Shown here: positions 35,194 to 44,536 of the stretch, one piece after another
How the letters are laid out: each line of letters starts with the position of its first letter
Numbering within the stretch: the stretch's first letter is position 1
DNA from: Gonapodya prolifera JEL478
Taxonomy: Eukaryota > Monoblepharomycota > Monoblepharidomycetes > Monoblepharidales > Gonapodyaceae
Reading direction: 5' to 3'
Length of the DNA stretch: 44,536 bases
Assembly (NCBI GenBank): GCA_001574975.1
Contig: KQ965767.1
Span: 272,433-316,968, forward strand
Made by a program: the position numbers and the translations under genes
The notes under the pieces: model-generated
Seen by the model: the letters and a program-made list of their open reading frames with translations, nothing else
Databases searched by the model: none
Told to the model about the DNA's origin: nothing

Positions 35194-35700
35194 TGTGGAA
35201 GGTGTTTCAAAGACTTGAACTCGTCATTATGTATCCCGGTACCTTAAACTTCACAGCGTGGCGGCGAGGTCTCGGACCCACTTGAGATACTGCGAAATAT
35301 GTATTCAACTATTTCTTTCCCCAATAGCACGATAGTATGACAGTTTCAGTTGCTTTTTGAGTTCCCACTCCCAAAAGTACACTAAATACCAACAATCTAT
35401 TCCAAAGCTGTACACAAAAGCGTTCATACGTCATGTTGTCATCTCTTAATGCGGAATGCCAGTACCTGCGCGTATGTAAGATACAATGGAAGCACACATC
35501 CGTCCCCCGTCCAGCGTCCTGCTGATAATTCGACAACCCAAAAGTCAAAGTCCCGGTTTCAAAAATTCTCGAACTGCTACGAAAATTGCCGTGAGTAGCG
35601 GCGAAAGAGGGTCGCGGTAGGTTGTGTGCGAGTACACTTGGATACGTTCCCATTCTTTCCTTTCCTCTTCATGCGACCTTGAGCGTGCTGACGTCCATGA

Positions 35701-38700
35701 TCACCGCGACGATACACCCCAATTTGACAACAAGCTTTCCAGCGACTTCTGCGGCTGCCGCTGCGCTCCCGCTTGCTCGCGTCCGCTCCTGGGGCCCCAA
35801 GACCCCAGAAGAGGCGGACCCGAGTTCACGGGTGTCCCAACCCCCACATTCATCGACACGGCGCTACGCCCGCTTCCGCCAGACTCCTGGTCAGCTCGGT
35901 CTTCCGAAAGAAGACGACCGTCGGGACCGTACGCCGCCACTGGTATATTGGTCAAACTGAGTGACCGGCGTAACCTCGGGCGCCCATGGAACTCTCCAGA
36001 ACTACTCGGACTCATCGAGGGCTGACTCTCGGAATGGTGCGCTGTCCCACCACCATGTTGCTCCTGAACGGTTTGTGGCGGCTGCCCCGCATCCTTGTTC
36101 AAATCCTCTCTTGACGTCTCCGACGGTTGGAACGTCTGCGACAAGGGCCGTGACCTCTGTGCGTACTCTGGGAGCGGAGGGCGGAGCGAGGAGGCCGTCG
36201 ACGAGGATGAATTGAGATGTTGCTGGTGTTGGTTGTACTGGGTGTTGTTGGCGGCTCCGGACGAGGACGACGAGGAGAGGTTGTAGCGGTGGTTGTTAAC
36301 GGCGCCGGACGAGGCCGAAGAGGAGAGATTGGACGCAATAGAGGAATCGCTGTGACTTCTGCTGTACCTGCATTGAGCAGCAGGGTTAGCATCAATACCA
36401 CGCATGCTCAAAAGGGACACTTACATGGCCAACATTGCGTCAATCAGCATCTGCGTCGGTGCAATGCTCTCCCGCCTCGCCCTATCCAGCTGATCGTACG
36501 TCATGCCCGAAAACTTTACTTCGCTCCACAGTGCGTGTCTTGTGCGTTCAGTCAGGGCCGCCCCGCGAGACACGGCGTACGACTTGACGGCCTCGTACTG
36601 CGCCAAAGGAGATAAGTGCGGTGGGCCACTCGTGGCCGTCGTGCCGTGCTCGAGAGCAGCAGAAAAGAAGTCGGACGAGGCCATGTTGAGCGCCGACGGG
36701 TTCGATGCCAGAAGCGTGGCCGCCGCGTCCAAAATCAGTGCGATGGGGACAGCAGGGTCCTCGAATCCCCGTTCCAAATCCGGTACAGGTACTTGCGTGA
36801 AGGGAACCCTAGCCCATAGGTCCGCCTTGACCGAGGGCGGGAGTGCCGCGCGAAGGGCCGACCGATGCGTGATGTACTCCCGAATGAAGGTGAACCGCTT
36901 TGCAGGCTCGAGACCGTCCACGACGTGCAAGATACTGACCAGAGGCGACGAGAACCCGTCCGCGTGCACCGCACCCGATGATCCCTCAGTCCGTGCCGGC
37001 CTCGGTGGCGGTCTCGGGGCCACAGCGACAGCGTTTGTGTGAGACGGTGGAGCAGCCGAGGCGCTCTGGGTCCTCGCGTGGGCGCCATTCTGCCCCGCTC
37101 CGTCATAGTACGACCCAGGCCGCCCATTGGGAGTCGTGATGTTCAGCGCGACCGCTGCAGCGCGGGATGCGTACATGCCCTGCGACCCCGAGGACGCATT
37201 GAGCGGGTCCATGGATGGCTGCCGGCTCGGTGGGGCACTTCCCTGCCCTTGCCCCTGCCCCTGCCCTTGTGCTTGTGCTTGTACTTGGGCTTGAATTTGG
37301 GCGTGGTATTGTATTTGGGCGTACGTTTGCGATTGCCCTGGCACACTCATCGTGGGCGGGAGTGCCGGGACCCCCGGGGAGCTCTGGTTGGAGTTCAGGG
37401 CCTCCCGCGAAGTCTGCCTGCTCACGACCTGTGCGTGGGACTGTGCGAATGGCGCGCCCAGTTGTGACGCGGTGAACGTGGATCTGTGGCCGGGGCCTGC
37501 TACGGCGCTTGGCGCAGACTCCGGGGGGAATTGAACGTCCGAAGAGCTAATGTTAGTTGGCGGTGTTGGGAGCATCTCGCGCGAGGGTTCTCGCCGGACC
37601 GCCCCCGCGCCCCCGACGTTGGTGTTGTAGGCCCGGAGCTGGGGCGATGAAGATTGTGTGGAGGATTCGAGGCCACGGGATACATTGACAAGATACGAAT
37701 CGTACGAGCCGGGCTGGGTATCTGCACCAGACGCCTGCTGCTGAGAGGGCCTCATGCGTGGAGCGCCCTGCCCCGCTTGCCCCTGCCCCTGCCCCCCTGA
37801 ATGCGACAAGGAGCTCTGCAGGTGCGGTTGGCTCGCCGTCTGGGGCATCTGCGACTGCAACGCGTGCTCCCTCCCCAAAATAGCGCTGGATCGGTTCCCC
37901 GGCTGCAGGAGCGGGTCGGACAGGGACTGCGGGATGGCGTTGGCGTTGGCGTTGGGACCCGTTGGCGGGCCAGAGGGGCGCAGTGTCAGCGCGCGGATGA
38001 TGGTGTGGTAGGTCGCTTTGCTGGCGGCCGGGATGCTGGGGTCTTGTAACCTGGTGAGGGAGGGGAGCGGGGGTTCGGGGATCGGGGTGAGAAAGGGACG
38101 GGACGTACACCGGGACCGCTCAAAGGCAGGAGGCACAAGGACACTGAAAACTCACAGCTCCACAAGGTACTCAAACATCAACTCCCCCGGCGGGCCATCT
38201 CCACTTCCCAAGAACCCTGCCAACTCGTCCACGCTCATGACTCGGAACGGCACCTGCCGCCACAGCGCCTTGACCGTATGCGGGCCCGTGTCGGGGTGCT
38301 TTGCAAGGAACCCGCGCACCATCTCCCCCTGCACGACGGCCGGGATCGGCTGCGTAGGGGACGAGGTGGCGTGTTCGAGCACAGCCTCGAACAGGTCTTG
38401 CGTTGTCGAGTCCAGCGCGGCAGGGTTCCGAAGCGCCATTGCAGTCGCTGCGTCGAGGATGAGCACGACGGGGATCGTGGGGTCCTGGAAACCGGCCTCG
38501 AGTTCGGCCAGGGACAACCCGCGGAACGACACTTTACTCCACAGCTCCGACGCGGCGTCCGGTGCTACGGGCGAGGCAGAGTTGTTGCGCGTGTTGAGGT
38601 ACTTGCGCACCACTTCGAACTGCTGCGGCGGTTCGATATGCTCGATCGCCACGCCCAGCCGCGCGGGGGTCATGTTGAACAGCTCGGGGCCGTCTAGGTC

Positions 38701-39788
38701 CGCCGTGCGCTCGTACAGCTCCGCAAGCCTTCCCATGGCCCGCCTCCGCACGTCCACGAGGCCCCAGGCTTGGGCTTCCCGCGCGATGGCGTCCAAGTCA
38801 TCCGGTGTGCCCTTGTGCCCCTCGATGGCGTCGGCGATGGCGCGTTCGGATTCCGCCGTGAAGTGCGTCATGTCCATGGCCCCGGCCACGCGGAGGACCC
38901 CGACGATTTCGTCCCATTTGGTGTCTTGAACGGCGAGAGACCAGGATTCGAGGTTGTAGAGGGCCCAAAGGATTTTTCCGACGACTTCGTGGAGGGAGCG
39001 GTGCGGGGGTAAAGGGGGGAGTTGGTAGACGGGAAGGAGGACTCCGGGGAGTTGGGGGGTCGTGGAGGTTGGGGGGTTGGGTGTGGAGGCGAAGAGGGTT
39101 TCGAAAAAGTCGGAGCGGAGGGAGAGGACGAGGCGGTGGCAGGGGACGGTCGTCATCTGTGGTGGGAGGGAGGAGCGTCAGCGGTGTGATGGTTTCGGCG
39201 AAGGGGACATGGGATCGTTCCGGTTTTCGTGTCCCCTTCGACTCCCATTGTGTCTTCCCCCCACTCCACTCCATTCATTCCATTCGGCTTCCCATCCTCT
39301 TATCTCTTTCATTTCTCTCCTTGTCTCCCACTTCATTTCTCCTCCTCCCTTCTCAGTCCCGTTGCCATACCTCACCCCAAACTCTCAATTCTCATTCCAC
39401 ACCACTCAACTCTCCATTCGCTTCACTAGTCTCCCATCGCTCCCATCAGTCCTCTGTCTCCCACTTCTCTCCCCTCTCTTCTTCGCACCACCTTTGGGAC
39501 CGTTGCTCGAACTCAACCCACCTTGTTATCCGTCGTCTTGATCTTGAGCAGCGCATCCGCGTACTTTGCCAGCTTCAAGTACCCATGTAAGCCACCCTTC
39601 CTTAAAAACGGGGACTCCCTCACTCCGCTGTTGGGTCGGCCCCGGGATGGCGACGATTCACGTGCCGAGCCTGAGTGGGTGGCCCGGTCACGACTGCCGG
39701 CCCGGCGGGGCCTGTCCCGCGACTGGCTCCGGCGACGGTTGGGTGGGGGGTTTGGGTCGGAGGAGGAGGATTCGCCGTTGGTGAGCAT
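35701..39788 (-). CDS. Gene A: BTB-domain protein with two copies of an unnamed helical module
   Basis: Predicted 1186-residue protein. Four minus-strand exons: 39788-39522, 39156-38156, 38050-36425, 36367-35701. After a Ser/Arg-rich lead, a BTB (POZ) dimerisation domain (about residues 70-165) reads KYADALLKIKTTDNK, then VPCHRLVLSLRSDFFETLF and LHEVVGKILWALYNL. A helical BACK-like linker follows. Module A1 (about 270-423) contains FEVVRKYL, LWSKVSFRGLSLAELEAGF, PVVLILDAATAMALRNP and LWRQVPFRVMSVDEL. A Gln/Pro/Ser-rich linker of about 370 residues leads to module A2 (about 800-965) with LWARVPFTQVPVPDLERGF, IALILDAAATLLASNP and LWSEVKFSGMTYDQL. The tail is Ser/Asn-rich. BTB proteins often act as Cul3 adaptors or as self-associating scaffolds; which applies is unknown. 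Intron 1 (365 nt) is long. It lies head to head with its relative, gene B. Confidence 0.82.
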
Positions 39789-40416
39789 GTGGGGCGTGGA
39801 GGGGTGGTGTTATGGAGTGAAGGTGTGGATATATGGAGCAGATAGGAGAAGACAAGCACAATGGCTGCAGAGTCCCCTGACTCGCGAGGGCACCACCAGA
39901 GGCAGGGCGGATTCAAGCAGTGGGCGACGTGCGTGCGTGTACGAGCGAGGGGCTCATGCAGGCGTGTGGTTGGGTGTTGGGAGTGCGAGGAAGCCAACGG
40001 ATACTCTCGGAGACTTTGTCATACCCAACTCCAAGGGTGCAGGTGCAAAAAAGTCCCGCCCAGCAAAAATATAGACTGAGCAAAGAATGTCTGCAGTCTT
40101 CTACAGAGCTGTCTTAGATACTGTATCGCTCTCCTGCTAACTGCTGCTCACTCCATCCACCGCTCGGATTCGCCGACACCGTCCCCGCCCTGTCGCCCCG
40201 CCCCACAATCTCCACGCGCCACGCACTCCCACGCACTCCCTACACGCTCTGCTGCACTCTCACGCCCTTTTCCATTTCCGCACATATTTGGTGTTTTTTC
40301 CGGATGCGAGGAGGCACACCACACCGCGCCACACGCCACCGCATGGCCCGTGCCGATTGCCCACTGCCTTCTCTCTGGTAAGGACAGAGAACACTACCCC
40401 ACTCGCAGCCGCAGAC
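39789..40416. promoter_or_regulatory. Shared divergent promoter region of genes A and B
   Basis: The 628 bases between the two start codons hold no gene. A run of G+C-rich sequence with a pyrimidine-rich CACTCCCACGCACTCCC stretch (about 40220-40240) lies nearer gene B, and TATA-like words are weak (ATATATGG near 39829 and AAAATATAG near 40067). Co-regulation of the two paralogues from this region is inferred from layout only. Confidence 0.4.
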
Positions 40417-43400
40417 ATGATGGGCGACTCGCCGATGTCGCCGCAGCTGGACGCAGCGGACGTGGTCCAGAACGGAGGTGAGTTGAGTCTTCCCTGGACA
40501 TGTCCTTGGGGGAAACACTTGGAGCAACAGACTGACACGGCTCGATTCCNTCCCTCCCCAGGCCCGCAACAACCAGCGCTGACGGCGTTTCTGCCCTGTG
40601 AGTCGTCTTTCCCTAGGGAGTGTACCCCCCGTGTCTGATCCAACTCACGTGCCGCGTCGGACGATCCACATCCCGCAATCCCGCAGACCTCAAGGCCGCN
40701 AAGTACGCTGACGCGGTGCTCAAGATAAAGACAACGGACAACAAGGTGTGTTTCTCCTGCCCTGTGCCCTTGTGTCTCTCTCCACCTTACCTCGCCTTCC
40801 ACCTTCCCTTCCCTTCCCCCCAACCTCCGCCACCCCACCACCCCATCCCCACCACGCAGATCAACACCGTCCCCGTCCACCGCGTCCTCCTCTCCTACCG
40901 CTCGCCCTTCTTCGAAGACCTCTTTTCCCAAACACTCCCCACCGAGACAAACTCCAAAGGGTTGCCCATGTACCCGCTCCCAGTTCTGCCGAGTCATAAA
41001 GCACTGCATGAGGTGCTGGGGTTGAGTTTGTGGTGGATTTGTGAGTGTTGCGTGGGGACAAAGGGGGTGGGTGGGGGTGGATGCGGAGCGAGGCGGAGCG
41101 AGGCGGGAGGTGGGAGGTGGGGGAGGGAGACGGGAGGACGGGGCATGAACAGATGCACGGGTGGGATAGACCAATCGGTCGTCACACGAGAGCACTTTGT
41201 CTATTATTGCGACACAGGGTGGATTCAGCGGGCGTCGGGACGAGAGATCTCGATGTCGGGTGGAGGAACAACGGCGCGGAAGACTTGGGCAACCCGGAGA
41301 GGACCCGAGGTTCTCTCATCGCTCGGCTCTCTCGAAACCTTTCGCTTTCGTGCCAGTCGTCTCGTGCGGAGTGGACCTCCACTGCTATGGAGGCGCATGG
41401 ACCAGGAACAGGACCAGACACGCGGTAGGGTAGAGTGGACGCAGAGGGCTCGAATCCTCTTCTCCGACGACGAGCACGACCGAAATGGAAAACGTGCGGT
41501 GGGCGGTAGGCGGCGGGCGGCGGGGTGCGGAGGATTGGGCGTTTTCGTTATCCGCCTTTCCACCCTCAACTGCCACATCACGTTCCCTTTTCCTTCCTTC
41601 TTACACCTCTTCTATCCAACTAACCCTGCCCCTTCCAACCCCCTCCTTCCTTTCCCATCTCCCACCTAACAAACCCCCCCCCGGCCCCCCTGTTCTCCTC
41701 CCCATCCCACCCCTCACAAGACTCAATGGAAGACAACGAAATCTCCATCCCCGAATCCAAATGGGACCAGATCGTCGGCGTGCGGCATGTCGCGGAGATT
41801 TTCGAGTTGCCGAGGTTGCATTCGTGTGAGTGCGGGGTGTGGGGTGTGGGGTGTGGGGNGGGGGGGGGGGGGGGACCGGAGTGGACGCGTGAACGTCAGA
41901 GCTAGCGACGATCGTGCTCTGGGGAGGTGGACTGTGTCGCTTGCCGGTACTGCGTCACGGAAGAGTCGAGGATGTGGGATATGGACCGGAGATGGAGACA
42001 ATTGACGCGCGCGCGGGCGGGGAATCGATCAAGTGTTGGAGCGAAGACGGGGGGTAGAGTTTTCCCTGCGCTTGTACCGTTGACGCAACCATTGATATCT
42101 CCACCCCCCGCAACCCACACCACCCCAACCTCCGCCAACCAGACTCTGACCGCGTCCTCAAAACCTCGATCGAAAACCCCACCTCCACGCCCGACGACAT
42201 CTTCACCATCGCCGACGAAGCCGCTAAATGGGGCGTGCGCGACATTGAGAACCTCGCCATCGACCGCCTCGTTGACTTGCTCGCGTCCCCCGCGACCGAT
42301 GACGATACATTGGCCGTCACGAGTTTTACGACGTTTAGTGCGATTCTGGACCATACGGACCCGACAAAGCACTTTGCGCTTGTCAGGCGGTACGTGGCTG
42401 CACGGTCACGCCCGCACCTGGTCCTTCCGAGCGACCAATCCGCCGCGCTGTGGAACCGTGTTCCCTTTGACGCCCTGGGCGTGGAAGATATCGAGAACGC
42501 CTTCGTGGACAACAACGTGCCCATCTCGCTCGTCCTCGACGCCGCCTCGTCCAAGATTGCGACCGACTCGCACGCCTTGCTCCGTGCCTCGTTCGACCTG
42601 TTCTTTGCCACGGTCGACCACGCCACCGCCGACGTCCTGGATGCGGAACCGAGCCACCTGTTCGTGCCATGGCCGGCAAACCAGACGTACCAGATGGTCA
42701 GGGCGTATGTCCATGCGAATCCGGATTTGGATGGCGGGCAGAGAGAGGATTTGTGGTCAAAAGTGAGGTTGGAGGATTTGACGTTGGATGAGCTCGAGGA
42801 GGCCAATAGGGATGGAAGCGCGCCGAGGAATGCGCTTGTTACGGCGTTGTTTGCAAAGTAGGTGGTGGCTGTCGCTCAGCATTGGAGGTCGCTCAACGTT
42901 TCCTTCTCCTTCTACTCATCCTTAACTCTACGTACTTTCTCTCTTTTACCTCACACACCGACTCCACCCACCTAACCCCACACCCCACACCCCACACCCA
43001 CTCACCTCTCCCAACTTCACCAACAAAGACTCCGCACACCCGGTGCCGGTGGCCCCTCCTCCTTCATGGTGGGCTCCTTCGGCGGCGGCGGCGGCGGCGG
43101 GGGTGGGAGCGGCGGCCCACCATCGCTCCAAAGCCGCCCCTCGGTCGCCTCCTTCCCCCGGGGTTTGCCCCCGACTCCGCAGTCGCATCAGGGGTCCTCG
43201 TCATCGTCCATGTCCCGTCTCCCACCCTCCATCTCGTCAGGTGGTGGGAGCCAAGGGGGCCCGTACACGTTGGGCCCCCAGCCCGTGATCGACACGCAGT
43301 TGGGCGTGGACTTGCCCTGGGCCACGCCCGGCCAGGTAGGGGGGTTGGATAACTCGGACGCCCAGAGTGTGGGGACTGTGCCGGTGCCGTTGAGTCCCCC

Positions 43401-43572
43401 TGCGTCCATGGGGGGTGCGAGTGGAGGAGGGGCTGGGGCTGTTAATGGAGGAGGGAGCAATGGGAATGGAGCGGCGGCACCGCCCCCGACGACGTCAGGG
43501 AAGGCGGTGAGCGTGTCGGGCAAGAAGGGCGCGGGGATTCAGAGGTTTTTGAGGGAGTCGTTGATTGGGTAG
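40417..43572 (+). CDS. Gene B: BTB-domain protein with one helical module
   Basis: Predicted 566-residue paralogue of gene A. Seven exons: 40417-40477, 40562-40597, 40687-40745, 40860-41040, 41721-41825, 42143-42857, 43029-43572. The BTB domain (about residues 33-115) begins YLKAAKYADAVLKIKTTDNK and continues VPVHRVLLSYRSPFFEDLF and LHEVLGLSLWWIY. The intron after TTDNK sits at the same place and phase as in gene A. A helical linker (SKWDQIVGVRHVAEIFELP) precedes the module (about 220-386) with FALVRRYV, LWNRVPFDALGVEDIENAF, ISLVLDAASSKIA and LWSKVRLEDLTLDELEEA. The tail is Gly/Ser/Pro-rich with a poly-Gly run. Intron 4 (680 nt) and intron 5 (317 nt) are unusually long. Undetermined bases lie at 40550 (intron), 40700 (a silent Ala position) and 41859 (intron). 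Function unknown. Confidence 0.82.
41855..41874 (+). repeat. Poly-G run in intron 5 of gene B
   Basis: About 20 G in a row, one reported as N (41859), preceded by repeated GGGGTGT units. Its true length is probably unresolved in the assembly. It lies inside an intron, so the protein is not affected. Confidence 0.85.
42976..43000 (+). repeat. CCCCACA tandem repeat in intron 6 of gene B
   Basis: Three to four units of CCCCACA lie between the exon 6 donor and the pyrimidine-rich acceptor region. A short simple repeat with no coding role. Confidence 0.7.
43081..43101 (+). repeat. GGC trinucleotide repeat (poly-Gly) in gene B
   Basis: Seven GGC codons followed by further Gly codons begin the last exon's low-complexity part. 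The length could vary between strains. Confidence 0.8.
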
Positions 43573-44486
43573 AGGCGTGGTGGGGACGTTGGATGTGGGA
43601 TGTGGGAGCAGTGGGAGGAGGGTAGAGGAAGTGGACGTGTGGGCAGTGGGAGGTTGGCAAGTGGGAAGAGGGTTGTGGGTTGTGGACGTGTGGGTTGGAG
43701 GGAGTTGGAAGACTGGGATGCCTGGTCGTGGGACAATTGAATTCGACGCTGACAGGGGTTGACGAGGTGCGGCGACGGAAAGAAAAGAATAAACGAGGGG
43801 GCGGATCGTAATGGGCGTGACTTTGAGTTTTGGAAGGACACAATGAAAGAATGACGTGACGTGATTAGATGAGACCACCACCCTCCCCTTTTTTTTTTCT
43901 TTACAAGCTAGCGATGTAGCAGTACTGTTCTGTTTGTATGGACGCGGGGGGAGTGGGAGAAGTAATTGTACAGTGAAGTGTTTTGGAGTGTGCAGTGTGT
44001 GGACAAGTGTGCAGTTGGTGTGGCACAGGGGTGTGGTTGACGCCTCTTGGTTGTGTTTTCTGGAGCAACGGGCAAGGCGCCGTATCGCGCTGTGCACCTT
44101 GGTTGGCAGATGAGACTGTCACGTGAGAATTGCAGGAATGACAGGGTCGCACCTTTCAGGGACGAGATCATCAAGCGATGACCGTTTGTTTTGGTAGTGC
44201 CAGGTTTTGTGGCTTTTGGCTCTTTTTTTTTTTTTTCCTCGCGTTGAGGGTCTTGTGCCAGGGATTGGTTGTTTCCAAAACAGGGCAGTTGTGCCGAAGC
44301 ACTGCGTCCTATCGCTTTTGTGCGGCTGAGACTCGTGGAGAGAACGGAGAGAAAAGAAGGCGCAAGGAAAGGAGACGGAACGGAGAGAGAAAAGAGAGAA
44401 GAGAGAGCAGGAAGGGCAGAGTGCAGCGGATCGACGAGTGTGCTGGGTGCGGGTGGAGCGAAGCGGAGACGGCAGAGTGCGCAGAC
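43573..44486. other. 3' flank of gene B and upstream region of the next gene
   Basis: No gene recognised. The first 150 bases are G-rich repeats of GTGGGA/GTGGAC words, a T run follows at about 43889-43899, another (about 14 T) at about 44222-44236, and a purine-rich GAGA stretch at about 44335-44415 precedes the possible start at 44487. The last tract may be a 5' leader. Confidence 0.4.
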
Positions 44487-44536
44487 ATGGACTCGTACGG
44501 ACGCAGCGTGAGTGATGCGGCGAGTGTTGCGGCAGG
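44487..44536 (+). CDS. Possible gene start running off the window
   Basis: An ATG at 44487 opens MDSYGRSVSDAASVAA to the window edge. A GTGAGT donor-like site (44508) follows seven codons. The purine-rich stretch upstream could be its leader. Too little is present to identify it, and a chance ATG is possible. Confidence 0.3.
   Translation, partial: MDSYGRSVSDAASVAA

Noticed and set aside
41420-41475. GGCTCGAATCC resembles the B box of a tRNA gene
   Set aside because: No matching A box or acceptor stem was found within 100 bases upstream, the T stem does not pair with a seven-base loop, and it lies in an intron of gene B.
1-44536. CRISPR arrays, operons, Shine-Dalgarno sites
   Set aside because: Spliced genes mark this as eukaryotic nuclear DNA; no regularly spaced direct repeats were seen.

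Overview
The window looks like nuclear DNA of a filamentous basidiomycete. This is inferred from the density of short GT-AG introns (15 exons in the UFD2 gene, most introns 57-110 nt), long Pro/Ser-rich disordered proteins, and a mix of compact genes with a decayed, repeat-rich interval. No taxon is named in the sequence, so this is an inference. All multi-exon models were joined by hand from frames and splice sites. Their summed exon lengths divide by three, but none is confirmed by transcripts. Three undetermined bases (40550, 40700, 41859) show it is a draft assembly.

Layout. (1) 1.7-6.5 kb: a tandem array of three copies of a GPR1/FUN34/YaaH-type membrane transporter, the first intact and the next two decayed. 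A fourth, truncated and inverted copy lies at 31.8-32.6 kb. (2) 6.7-14.4 kb: housekeeping genes: the ubiquitin chain elongation factor UFD2 (E4, U-box), a CPYC glutaredoxin, and an unidentified four-exon gene. (3) 14.8-19.7 kb: a 1581-residue disordered protein (gene C) with a C-terminal helical module. (4) 19.7-33 kb: a gene-poor, repeat-rich interval. It holds a locally repeated unknown gene family (one intact copy of 227 codons at 30.6-31.5 kb, one pseudogene, one fragment), a frameshifted C2H2 zinc-finger remnant, an intact NmrA-like NAD(P)-binding gene with a duplicated 3' stub upstream of it, a fold-back element, a wrecked Ty1/copia retrotransposon, and the fourth transporter copy. (5) 33.1-35.2 kb: a short-chain dehydrogenase and a small coiled-coil gene. 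(6) 35.7-43.6 kb: two head-to-head BTB-domain genes (A on minus, B on plus).

The most interesting signal is that genes A, B and C share a repeated module of about 150-190 residues that I cannot name. It is built from two LWxxV-(F/L) half-units around an LDAA-type helix. It occurs twice in A, once in B and once in C, with BTB present only in A and B. This looks like a local expansion of a BTB-associated scaffold or adaptor family. The second is the unknown 227-residue gene family repeated within 8 kb. The third is the transporter array, whose copies share a promoter box and show graded decay, including G-to-A changes at three splice donors.
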